A DNA stretch of 9,517 nucleotides, taken from an uncultured Faecalibacterium sp. (GTDB lineage: Bacteria; Bacillota; Clostridia; Oscillospirales; Ruminococcaceae). This document shows, piece after piece, positions 1 through 6,760 of the stretch. The translations under genes were made by a program, and so were the position numbers. The DNA is taken from positions 1 through 9,517 of the forward strand of contig CAMFSB010000039.1 in assembly GCA_945982465.1 (NCBI GenBank), in the 5' to 3' direction. The notes beneath the pieces are model-generated. The model made no database searches, had not been told where the DNA came from, and saw only the letters and a program-made list of their open reading frames with translations. Within the stretch, counting starts at the first letter, position 1; each line of letters begins with the position of its first letter.

Positions 1-37
1 GCTGTGGGACGTGGTGTGTTAAAAAGCGGGGCCGGTT

Positions 38-406
38 TTGTATCTGCGCGTCCTCATCGACCGGGACGGCGCAATGGATACCGATACCTGCGCGGATGTG
101 TCCCATGCGATCGACCCCATTCTGGATGAGGCGGACCCCATCGAGCAGAGCTATTATCTGGAGGTGGGCAGCCCGGGCCTGGGCCGGCGGCTGACTCGCC
201 CCGAACATTACGAAGCGCTGCGCGGGCAGAAGATCGCGGCCCGGCTCATCCGGCCCGACGCGGCCGGCCGGCGGGAACTTGCCGGCATTCTGCAGCAGCG
301 GCAGGGCAGCACCGTCACGCTGGACACCCCCGAGGGACCGGTCAGCTTTGAGCTTTCGGCCGCGGCCAGCGTCAGGCTGTGCGATGACGAGGATCTGTTC
401 GATTGA
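38..406 (+). CDS. rimP: Ribosome maturation factor RimP, 3' portion; frame interrupted upstream
   Basis: RimP is a cytoplasmic factor that helps assemble the 30S ribosomal subunit. The readable part gives 122 residues from a TTG at 38. It contains the family signatures YLRVLID, the DPI..SYYLEVGSPGL block (around residues 33-50) and a C-terminal SH3-like beta domain ending in an acidic tail. Family members are about 150 residues, so the N-terminal part is missing here. The same frame continues upstream to position 2 and reads LWDVVC, a stop (TAA 20-22), then KAGPVLYLRV. That matches the usual LWDVxxxKxG....LRV spacing exactly, so the TAA seems to replace a sense codon rather than mark a frameshift. 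The TTG at 38 is therefore only a nominal start. Either the gene is a nonsense pseudogene or the base is a sequence error; the window start hides the rest. It ends 40 bases before nusA, as usual for this operon. Family assignment is sure; intactness is doubtful. Confidence 0.85.
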   Translation: MYLRVLIDRDGAMDTDTCADVSHAIDPILDEADPIEQSYYLEVGSPGLGRRLTRPEHYEALRGQKIAARLIRPDAAGRRELAGILQQRQGSTVTLDTPEGPVSFELSAAASVRLCDDEDLFD

Positions 407-430
407 CCGGTCGGACTTGGGGAAAGCTAC

Positions 431-437
431 AGGAGGA
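431..437 (+). promoter_or_regulatory. Ribosome binding site that fixes the nusA start
   Basis: AGGAGGA ends 9 bases before the ATG at 447. This is a near-perfect Shine-Dalgarno match at ideal spacing. It supports translation starting at 447 even though the resulting NusA lacks its usual N-terminal domain. The open frame upstream to 279 overlaps rimP and has no NusA-like residues. Confidence 0.8.
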
Positions 438-446
438 ACCGGGAAA

Positions 447-1220
447 ATGGCTACCAACACCGCGGCCGTGACTGCGAAGGTCGTGCGGCGGCAGGGCATC
501 CGCGTGGCCGAGCGCCACCAGCAGCTCAGCGAGTTGCAGTCCAAGAGCCATGAGATCATCCTGGGCACGGTGACCCACATCGACCCCGAAAAAGGCATCG
601 TCAGCCTGGACCTGGGCAAGGGCGGCGAGGCCATCCTGCCCCGCAACGAGCAGGTGCCCGGCGAAAGCTACACCGAGGGCCAGCAGCTGCAGGTGTACGT
701 GGTGGATGTGGTGCCCGGCGACCGCGGCCCCCGCATCATGATCAGCCGCACCCATCCGGGCCGTGTCAAGCGCCTGTTTGAGATGGAAGTGCCCGAGATC
801 TTTGACGGCACGGTGGAGATCAAGGCCATCAGCCGCGAGGCGGGCGCCCGCACCAAAATGGCGGTGTGGTCGTCGGACCCCAACGTCAACCCGGTGTCGG
901 CCTGCATTGGCTCCCATGGCGACCGTGTGGCGGCCGTGGTTGAAAAGCTGGGCGGCGAAAAGATCGATATTGTCAAATGGAGCGAGGATATCAGCGAGTT
1001 CATCTCGGCCGCGCTCAGCCCGGCCAAGGTGGTCAAGGTGGATCTGCTGCCCGGCGAGACCCGCAGCTGCAAGGTCACGGTGCCGGATCACCAGCTGAGC
1101 CTGGCCATCGGCAACAAGGGCCAGAATGCCCGCCTGTGCGCGCGCCTGACCGGATATAATATTGATATCCGGCCCGAAAGCGGCTATTATGGCGAGGATG
1201 ACGACAGCGTGCAGAACTGA
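447..1220 (+). CDS. nusA: Transcription factor NusA lacking the N-terminal RNAP-binding domain
   Basis: NusA modulates pausing, termination and antitermination. The 257-residue product has a remnant of the linker helix (residues 7-24, AAVTAKVV.RQGIR.AER), the S1 domain (about 36-104, ending ISRTHPG), KH1 (about 105-200, VPEI.DGTVEIK, GxxG at 155-158, GEKIDIVKW) and KH2 (about 201-245, VPDHQLSLAIG, GxxG at 222-225), then a short acidic tail. Clostridial and Bacillus NusA are typically about 350-380 residues, with some 120 residues before this point that bind the RNA polymerase beta flap. Here the family's DFGRIAAQTAK region reads MATNTAAVTAK, so the start lies exactly where that linker begins. 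Only 40 bases separate it from rimP, so the missing domain cannot be hidden in another frame nearby. The ATG has an excellent ribosome binding site. Either this is a real domain loss or a deletion/assembly artefact. S1-KH1-KH2 identity is sure. Confidence 0.93.
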   Translation: MATNTAAVTAKVVRRQGIRVAERHQQLSELQSKSHEIILGTVTHIDPEKGIVSLDLGKGGEAILPRNEQVPGESYTEGQQLQVYVVDVVPGDRGPRIMISRTHPGRVKRLFEMEVPEIFDGTVEIKAISREAGARTKMAVWSSDPNVNPVSACIGSHGDRVAAVVEKLGGEKIDIVKWSEDISEFISAALSPAKVVKVDLLPGETRSCKVTVPDHQLSLAIGNKGQNARLCARLTGYNIDIRPESGYYGEDDDSVQN

Positions 1221-1247
1221 GCTGTGCTGTAAAGGAGGCAGGCCGGT

Positions 1248-1532
1248 ATGGTACAAAAAAAGATCCCGATGCGGCGCTGTGTCGGCTGCATGGAATCCAA
1301 GCCCAAAAAACAGCTGGTGCGCGTGGTAAAAAACGCCGCGGGCGAGATCAGCATGGACCTGGTGGGCAAAAAGCCGGGCCGCGGGGCGTATGTGTGCCCC
1401 GACCCCGCGTGCCTGGCCAAGGCGCAGAAGAAAAAGGCGCTGGAGCGAGCGCTGGAAACTGAGATCCCGGAAGCGGTGTACGCCGCCTTGCGGGAGCAGT
1501 TGGCCGCCGCCCAGCCGGAAGGGGGCGCGTGA
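1248..1532 (+). CDS. ylxR: YlxR/RnpM family RNA-binding protein (DUF448)
   Basis: A small basic cytoplasmic protein of 94 residues. The family signature is complete: PMRRCVGC at residues 7-14 and GRGAYVC at 44-50, with a further Cys at 55. Lys/Arg clusters before and after fit nucleic-acid binding. The Bacillus subtilis homologue (RnpM) has been reported to bind and modulate the RNase P RNA; whether this copy does so is inference. The C-terminal part is helical and Ala/Glu-rich. The start follows AAGGAGG (1232-1238) with 9 bases of spacing, 27 bases after nusA. Its stop overlaps or nearly abuts the next gene, another small RNA-binding protein, so the two are probably co-translated. Position between nusA and ylxQ is the standard Firmicutes arrangement. 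Confidence 0.93.
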   Translation: MVQKKIPMRRCVGCMESKPKKQLVRVVKNAAGEISMDLVGKKPGRGAYVCPDPACLAKAQKKKALERALETEIPEAVYAALREQLAAAQPEGGA

Positions 1533-1534
1533 CC

Positions 1535-1915
1535 ATGCCGGCGCATCACGAAAAAGCCGCCCCCAAGGCGCAGCCCGCGCCGGCTGAGGCGCTGTACCAG
1601 ACACTTTCGCTGTGCCGCAAGGCCGGCAAGCTGGTAACAGGGTTCGACGCGGTGGAACAAGCCGCCGTGCAAGGCAAGGCCTGGCTGGTACTGTATGCGG
1701 CCGATGCCAGCTCCAAAACCGTGCGCCGCATGCAGCAGAACGTGGGCGATCTGGTCGACGTGCTGCCAATGCCGCTCAAGCAGGAGCAGCTGGTGCCGGT
1801 CAGCCGCAAGCCGGCGGCGGTGTATGCGGTGGTGGACCGCAGCCTTGCGGCCCTGTGCGCCGCCAAGCTCGAAGCGTGCCAAACCCTCAAAAATAAGGAG
1901 GAAATCAGCGAATGA
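1535..1915 (+). CDS. ylxQ: L7Ae-family ribosomal/kink-turn RNA-binding protein YlxQ
   Basis: A 126-residue L7Ae/L30e-fold protein. Family proteins bind kink-turn RNA and associate with the ribosome. After an Ala/Pro-rich N-terminal extension of about 17 residues, the fold starts at LYQTLSLCRKAGKLVTGFDAV (around 20-40, with the conserved AGKLV.G), followed by GKAWLVLYAADAS (48-60), the classic GKa.LVl.A.DAS motif. Two starts are possible. GTG at 1529 overlaps the ylxR stop (GTGA). ATG at 1535 lies at a better distance from the purine-rich GGAAGGGGG (1517-1525), so I prefer it. The 3' end overlaps infB by 4 bases (ATGA at 1912-1915), which suggests translational coupling of YlxQ with IF-2. The exact cellular role in Clostridia is unclear. 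Confidence 0.9.
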   Translation: MPAHHEKAAPKAQPAPAEALYQTLSLCRKAGKLVTGFDAVEQAAVQGKAWLVLYAADASSKTVRRMQQNVGDLVDVLPMPLKQEQLVPVSRKPAAVYAVVDRSLAALCAAKLEACQTLKNKEEISE

Positions 1916-4341
1916 TCATCAAATATAAAATCAGTGATTTTGCCAAGGATACCAATCAGCAGCCCAAGGCGATGGCCGAGGCGCTGACCGCGTTTACCGG
2001 CGAGGCTAAAAAAACCAGCGCCAACCTGGAAGAACGGGAGCTGAATTATCTGCTGGAAAAGCTGACCCGCGACAACGCCGAGGCCGACCTGACCCCGTAC
2101 CTGACCAGCGGCATGAAGGAAACGCCGAAGCCCGCCGCGGAAAAGAAAGAGCCTAAGGCGGCCGAAAAGCCCGCCGCCGGCCCGAATGGCCAGCCCCGGC
2201 CGCAGGGCGCAAAGCCCGGCCAGAAGCCTGCAGCCGCCGAGCCTGCCCGCAAAAAGCGCGAGGAGAAAAAGGTGTCGTTCAGCGAGCTGGCCAAACAGAC
2301 CGGTGCAAAGGCGCCGGCCAGCGCGGGCCAGGCCGTGGAGGTCAGGCGCGAGGACAACCGCGTGACCGTGGATACCCGCACCATCGACCTGAACGTGGAC
2401 CGCTTTGACGCCCGTTACGACGACCTGGCTTCGACCAAGAACACCGAAAACCGCCGCAAGCCCACCCCGCAGGGCAACAAGCAGAAGTTCACCCAGCGCA
2501 ACCAGCGCCAGCGCCAGCAGTTCCAGAAAGGCAAGCGCGAAACGGAATTCGAGCGCCTGCAGCGCATCCAGCTGGAAAAGGCCCGCAGCGCCCAGCTCAG
2601 GATCCAGATCCCCGACGAGATCACGGTGGGCGAGCTGGCCACCCGCCTGAAGCAGCAGGCCTCCAAGGTCATTGCCAAGTTTATGCAGATGGGCGAGATG
2701 CACACCATCAACGATGTGGTCGATTTTGATTCGGCCTCGCTGGTGGCCGAGGAGTTCCACGCCAAGGTGGAGCGCGAGGTGCATGTCTCAATCGAGGAGC
2801 GCCTGTTCGTGCAGGAGGAGGACGCCCAGGAGGATCTGGTCGAGCGCCCGCCGGTGGTCTGTGTCATGGGTCACGTTGACCACGGCAAGACCTCGATCCT
2901 GGACGCGATCCGCAAGACCAATGTCACCGCGGGCGAGGCCGGCGGCATCACCCAGGCCATCGGCGCCTATCAGGTCAAGATCAACGGCAGCCTGATCACC
3001 TTCCTGGATACGCCGGGCCACGAGGCGTTTACCTCGATGCGTGCCCGCGGCGCCAACATGACCGATATCGCGGTGCTGGTGGTGGCGGCCGATGACGGCA
3101 TCATGCCTCAGACCATCGAATCCATCAACCACGCCAAGGCTGCCGGTGTCAAGGTCATCGTGGCCATGAACAAGATGGATAAACCCACCGCTAACCCCGA
3201 GCGCGTCAAGGAGGGGCTGACCCAGTACGGCCTGGTGCCCGAGGACTGGGGCGGCGATGTGGCCTGCGTGCCGGTTTCGGCAGTGACCGGCATGGGCATC
3301 AACGACCTGCTGGAGCGCATCGCGCTGGAAGCCGAGGTCATGGAGCTGAAGGCCAACCCCAACCGCCGCGCCAAGGGCGCCGTGGTCGAAGCCCGGCTGG
3401 ATAAGGGGCAGGGCACCATTGCCACCGTTCTGGTGCAGAACGGCACCCTGCATACCGGCGATGTGATCATTGCTGGCACCGCCGTGGGCCGCGTGCGCAC
3501 CATGCGCGACGACAAGGGCCGTGCCGTAACGGCCGCCGGCCCCTCCAAGCCGGTGGAGATCACCGGCCTGACCGAAGTGCCGCAGGCCGGCGACGCGTTT
3601 GAGGCCGTTGAGGATGAGCGCCTGGCCCGCGAGCTGGCCGAAAAGCGCGCCAACGCCCAGAAAGAAAAGCAGTTTGCTGCCTATACCAAGGTCACGCTGG
3701 ATAACCTGTTCAGTCAGATGGCCCAGAACGACATGAAGGAACTGACCATCGTGGTCAAGGCCGACGTGCAGGGCTCGGCCGAGGCGGTCAAGCAAAGCTT
3801 GGAAAAGATCTCCAACGACGAGGTGCGCGTGCGCGTGATCCACGCGGGCGTGGGCGCCATCAGCAAGTCCGACGTGGACCTGGCCGATGCCTCCAACTCC
3901 ATCATTATCGGCTTCAACGTGCGCCCCGACCCGGTGGCCAAGGACGCCGCGGCCCAGACCCATGTGGAAATGCGCATGTACCGCGTGATCTACGACGCCA
4001 TCAACGATGTGACCGACGCCATGAAAGGCATGCTGGCGCCCAAATTCCGCGAGGTCGCGGTGGGCGAACTGCAGGTGCGCCAGGTGTACAAGATCAGCAG
4101 CGTGGGCACCGTTGCCGGCTGCCGCGTGACCAACGGCAAGATCACCCGCGACAGCAAGGTGCGCGTGGTGCGCGATGGCATCGTGCTGGCTGAGGATGAG
4201 ATCGCCACCCTGCGCCGCTTTAAGGACGATGTGAAAGAGGTGGCCGAGGGCTACGAGTGCGGCGTGACCCTGGCCCGGTTCAGTGACGTAAAAGAGGGCG
4301 ACGTGTTTGAAGCCTTCAAGATGGAAGAATACCGCGACTGA
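1912..4341 (+). CDS. infB: Translation initiation factor IF-2
   Basis: IF-2 is the GTPase that places initiator fMet-tRNA on the 30S subunit and promotes subunit joining. The 809-residue product has a first IF2_N domain (residues 1-60), a charged Pro/Ala/Lys linker (about 65-230) and a second IF2_N domain (about 234-290, [21 protein letters not shown]). The G domain has G1 GHVDHGKT at 320-327, G2 GEAGGIT at 341-347, G3 DTPGH at 366-370 (His370 the catalytic His), G4 NKMD at 420-423 and G5 SAV at 456-458. Domains II, III and the fMet-tRNA-binding C-terminal domain ([12 protein letters not shown]...VAGCRV) follow. All key residues are present. The ATG overlaps the ylxQ stop, and AAGGAGG (1895-1901) stands 10 bases upstream. 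Length is normal for Clostridia. The linker holds a non-low-complexity island around residues 152-174 (see findings). No internal defect is visible. Confidence 0.99.
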   Translation: MIIKYKISDFAKDTNQQPKAMAEALTAFTGEAKKTSANLEERELNYLLEKLTRDNAEADLTPYLTSGMKETPKPAAEKKEPKAAEKPAAGPNGQPRPQGAKPGQKPAAAEPARKKREEKKVSFSELAKQTGAKAPASAGQAVEVRREDNRVTVDTRTIDLNVDRFDARYDDLASTKNTENRRKPTPQGNKQKFTQRNQRQRQQFQKGKRETEFERLQRIQLEKARSAQLRIQIPDEITVGELATRLKQQASKVIAKFMQMGEMHTINDVVDFDSASLVAEEFHAKVEREVHVSIEERLFVQEEDAQEDLVERPPVVCVMGHVDHGKTSILDAIRKTNVTAGEAGGITQAIGAYQVKINGSLITFLDTPGHEAFTSMRARGANMTDIAVLVVAADDGIMPQTIESINHAKAAGVKVIVAMNKMDKPTANPERVKEGLTQYGLVPEDWGGDVACVPVSAVTGMGINDLLERIALEAEVMELKANPNRRAKGAVVEARLDKGQGTIATVLVQNGTLHTGDVIIAGTAVGRVRTMRDDKGRAVTAAGPSKPVEITGLTEVPQAGDAFEAVEDERLARELAEKRANAQKEKQFAAYTKVTLDNLFSQMAQNDMKELTIVVKADVQGSAEAVKQSLEKISNDEVRVRVIHAGVGAISKSDVDLADASNSIIIGFNVRPDPVAKDAAAQTHVEMRMYRVIYDAINDVTDAMKGMLAPKFREVAVGELQVRQVYKISSVGTVAGCRVTNGKITRDSKVRVVRDGIVLAEDEIATLRRFKDDVKEVAEGYECGVTLARFSDVKEGDVFEAFKMEEYRD

Positions 4342-4356
4342 TTACAGGAGAAAGCA

Positions 4357-4746
4357 ATGTCAGAAAAGAACATGGGCAGGCTTGCCCAGGATATGAAGCG
4401 GGAGCTGATCGCCATCATCGGCCATCTGAAGGACCCCCGGCTGGAGGGCGGGCTGCTGACCGTGACCCGCCTGGACGTAACGCCGGATCTGGATGTGGCA
4501 AAGGTGTATGTGAGCGTGATGGGCCGCCCGGACGGCCCCGCCCCGGCCATCGCCGCGCTGAACCGCGCGACGGGCCATGTGCGCACCGAGATCAGCCGCA
4601 GCATGCATATCCGCAAGGCCCCGCGCTTTGTGTTTGTGGAGGATGACGGTGCAGCCTATGCGGCTCATATCAACGAGGTCCTGCGCGGCCTGCAGCACAA
4701 CGAGAACCAGGCTGGCGCGCAGGATGCCGAGGGGGACGCGCAGTAA
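4357..4746 (+). CDS. rbfA: Ribosome-binding factor A
   Basis: RbfA is a single KH-fold protein that binds the immature 30S subunit near the 5' end of 16S rRNA and acts late in maturation. The 129-residue product is of normal length. It begins with the family's helix (MGRLAQDMKRELIAII), followed by DPRL....LTVTRLDVTPDLDVAKVYVSVMG (residues 26-56) and the second helix with R..I...M.IRKAPRFVFVEDD (about 76-97), where the conserved P.l.F..D motif lies. An acidic Gln/Glu-rich tail follows. The ATG sits 6 bases after AGGAG (4346-4350) and 15 bases after the infB stop, so it belongs to the same operon. No anomalies. Confidence 0.97.
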   Translation: MSEKNMGRLAQDMKRELIAIIGHLKDPRLEGGLLTVTRLDVTPDLDVAKVYVSVMGRPDGPAPAIAALNRATGHVRTEISRSMHIRKAPRFVFVEDDGAAYAAHINEVLRGLQHNENQAGAQDAEGDAQ

Positions 4747-4778
4747 CGTGCGTCCTGGCACGAAAGGATGGACCTTTT

Positions 4779-5768
4779 ATGACCGAGAAACTGAATGTGG
4801 AGCAGATGGCCGCAAGGCTTTCGGCCGCGGAGGATCTGGTGGTGGTGTGCCACAAAAACCCGGACGGCGACACCATCGGCTGCGGCTGCGCGCTGTATCA
4901 CGCGCTGGCTGCGCTGGGCAAAAACGCCGCGGTTCTGTGTTCGGACCCGATCCCGGCCCGCTACGACTACATGGGGGCCAGGCATTACGACGGCAGCTAT
5001 GAGCCGAAAACCGTGGTGGCGGTGGATATTGCCGGCGTGCAGCTGTTTGGCGAGGGAAACCATGTGCCGGAGCTGACCCGCCATGTGGACCTGTGCATCG
5101 ACCACCACGCGGGCAACACCGGCTACGCAGATTTTACTTTGCTGGACGATACCGCCGCGGCCACGGCCGAACTGTTGATCGATGTGATCGAAACGCTGGG
5201 CGTGGCGGTCACGCCGCAGATCGCCGATTGCCTGTACACCGGCCTTTCCACCGACACCGGCTGCTTCAAGTTCTCCAGCACCACGGCCCGCACGCACATG
5301 GTAGCGGCCCGGCTCATCCAGGCCGGCGCGCGCATCGAGGACCTGAACAAGCTGCTGTTCGATACCAAATCCCCCCAGCGCATGGCGGCCGAGCGCAGGG
5401 CGCTGGATAATCTGGAATATCACTTCGGCGGCCGCTGCGCGCTGATCTACCTGACCCGCGATGAGATCGCTGAAAGCGGCGTGGAGTCGGCCGACCTGGA
5501 AGACCTGACCGGCCTGCCGCTGACCATTGAGGGCGTGCAGGTGGGCCTGACGCTGCGCCAGCAGCCCGGCGGCAGCTGCCGCATCAGCGTGCGCACCGTA
5601 AAAGGCATGGACGCCTGCGCCATTGCAAAGCGGCTGGGCGGCGGCGGCCACAACCGCGCCGCCGGCTGCGAGCTGGAGGGCAACCTGGAAAATGCCAAAA
5701 GCGCCATCCTGGCCGAGGTGGAGGCGGAACTGTCCGCGCAGGAGGAGACCGAATGCAGGGGATCCTGA
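4779..5768 (+). CDS. nrnA: DHH/DHHA1 phosphoesterase, NrnA-type oligoribonuclease / pAp phosphatase
   Basis: NrnA-type enzymes degrade 2-5 nt RNA fragments to mononucleotides and also dephosphorylate 3'-phosphoadenosine 5'-phosphate, both cytoplasmic clean-up reactions. The 329-residue product shows all DHH motifs: CHKNPDGDTIG at 24-34 (metal ligands H25, D29, D31), VAVDIAG with D83, the signature DHH at 108-110, and STDTG at 157-161. A linker leads to the C-terminal DHHA1 domain with GGGGHNRAAG at 287-296, the substrate-binding loop. Length is normal for the family. GAAAGGA (4762-4768) lies 10 bases before the ATG. The 3' end overlaps truB by 16 bases. A DHH phosphoesterase between rbfA and truB is a common clostridial arrangement. 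The specific NrnA substrate range is inferred from family, not shown by sequence. Confidence 0.93.
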   Translation: MTEKLNVEQMAARLSAAEDLVVVCHKNPDGDTIGCGCALYHALAALGKNAAVLCSDPIPARYDYMGARHYDGSYEPKTVVAVDIAGVQLFGEGNHVPELTRHVDLCIDHHAGNTGYADFTLLDDTAAATAELLIDVIETLGVAVTPQIADCLYTGLSTDTGCFKFSSTTARTHMVAARLIQAGARIEDLNKLLFDTKSPQRMAAERRALDNLEYHFGGRCALIYLTRDEIAESGVESADLEDLTGLPLTIEGVQVGLTLRQQPGGSCRISVRTVKGMDACAIAKRLGGGGHNRAAGCELEGNLENAKSAILAEVEAELSAQEETECRGS

Positions 5769-6709
5769 TCGTGGATAAACCCGCCGGGTGGACCAGCTTT
5801 GACGTGATCGCCAAGCTGCGCGGCGTGCTGGGCACCCGCAAGCTGGGGCATTCCGGCACGCTGGACCCTATGGCCACCGGCGTGCTGCCGGTGTTCTGCG
5901 GCGGGGCCAGCAAGGCGGTCGACCTGCAGGAGAACCATGACAAAACCTACCGCGCTGTACTGCGGCTGGGCACGCGCACCGATACCGGCGATGTGACCGG
6001 CACCGTGCTGGAAACCGCCCCCGTTACGGCGGGCGAGACCGAGCTGCTGGCCGTGTTGCCCCGCTTTGTGGGGCCGCAGACCCAGCTGCCGCCGCTGTAT
6101 TCGGCCGTCAAGGTGAACGGCGTGCCGCTGTATAAACTGGCGCGCCAAAACAGCGCCCGGCTGGGCGGCGGGGCCGCGCCGGCCGACGCACCGGATGCCG
6201 CCGCGCGCTGGGCTGCCGCCGAACAGGCCGCGGCCCGCAAGCCCCGGCCGGTCACCATTTATTCCATCGACTACGAGGGCAGCCCCGCCCCTGGCGAATA
6301 CGCCCTGCGGGTGGCCTGCTCCAAGGGCACCTACATCCGCACCCTGCTGGAGGATATTGCGGCCGCCATGGGCCAGAAAGGCACCATGAGCGCGCTGCGC
6401 CGGGTGCAGGCCGGCGTTTACGGCGAGCAGGACGCCCACCCGCTGGAGGAAATCCTGGCGGCAAAGGCGGCCGGCACGCTGGAGACGCTGCTGCTGCCGG
6501 TGGACACGGTGTTTGCCGCCCTGCCGCGGCTGACAGTGAACGATGGCGTAAAGCGCCATTTGTACAACGGCTGCCCCACCAGCAATTTCCGCGCGGCGGA
6601 CGGCCGCTACCGTGTGTACGACCTGACCGGCAGCTTTTTGGGGCTGGCGGCGGTGGAGCAGGGCGTTTTGCAGGTGGAAAAACTGTTTGTGGACCGGGAC
6701 GCGCGGTGA
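5753..6709 (+). CDS. truB: tRNA pseudouridine(55) synthase TruB
   Basis: TruB isomerises U55 to pseudouridine in the T-loop of tRNAs and also acts as a tRNA chaperone. The 318-residue product has the catalytic motif KLGHSGTLDPMATGVLP (residues 30-46) with the nucleophile Asp38, the active-site Tyr66 (KTYRAVLRLG), PPLYSAVKVNG (113-123), and SKGTYIRTLLED (190-201) with Arg196. A C-terminal PUA-like segment (about 245-318) follows. Between YKLAR (127-131) and RKPRPVTIYSI (162-172) there is an Ala/Gly-rich insertion of some 25-30 residues where most TruB proteins have only a few. The ATG lies inside the end of nrnA, 7 bases after AGGAGG (5740-5745), so translation is probably coupled. Confidence 0.97.
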   Translation: MQGILIVDKPAGWTSFDVIAKLRGVLGTRKLGHSGTLDPMATGVLPVFCGGASKAVDLQENHDKTYRAVLRLGTRTDTGDVTGTVLETAPVTAGETELLAVLPRFVGPQTQLPPLYSAVKVNGVPLYKLARQNSARLGGGAAPADAPDAAARWAAAEQAAARKPRPVTIYSIDYEGSPAPGEYALRVACSKGTYIRTLLEDIAAAMGQKGTMSALRRVQAGVYGEQDAHPLEEILAAKAAGTLETLLLPVDTVFAALPRLTVNDGVKRHLYNGCPTSNFRAADGRYRVYDLTGSFLGLAAVEQGVLQVEKLFVDRDAR

Positions 6710-6735
6710 CGGCCGCGCTGCCCCGGCCGATTTTC
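6710..6735 (+). terminator. Weak hairpin between truB and ribF (possible attenuator)
   Basis: CGGCCG (6710-6715) and CGGCCG (6724-6729) can pair into a 6-bp all-GC stem around an 8-base loop, followed by ATTTTC. It starts immediately after the truB stop. The U tract is short and CGGCCG is self-complementary, so this may only lower transcription into ribF or mean nothing. Confidence 0.3.
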
Positions 6736-6760
6736 TGCAAGTAAGGAATGTGAAACTACA

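Noticed and set aside
279..446. N-terminal extension of the nusA frame upstream of 447
   Set aside because: It overlaps the rimP coding sequence in another frame, its residues (Arg/Pro/Ser-rich) do not resemble a NusA N-terminal domain, and the strong ribosome binding site at 431-437 marks 447 as the start.
372..1769. Long minus-strand open frame opposite nusA, ylxR and ylxQ
   Set aside because: It is a codon-bias shadow: GC-rich third positions suppress stops in this antisense frame. The translation is His/Ala/Leu/Arg-rich without recognisable motifs, while the plus strand encodes clear families.
2788..3963. 391-residue minus-strand open frame opposite infB
   Set aside because: It lies opposite the conserved IF-2 G domain and downstream domains, with the typical His/Gly/Leu shadow composition and no independent support.
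6748..6753. ATGTGA start-stop element upstream of ribF as a regulatory minimal ORF
   Set aside because: It has no spacing from the AAGGA motif, so initiation there is unlikely; kept only as a remark in the ribF initiation finding.
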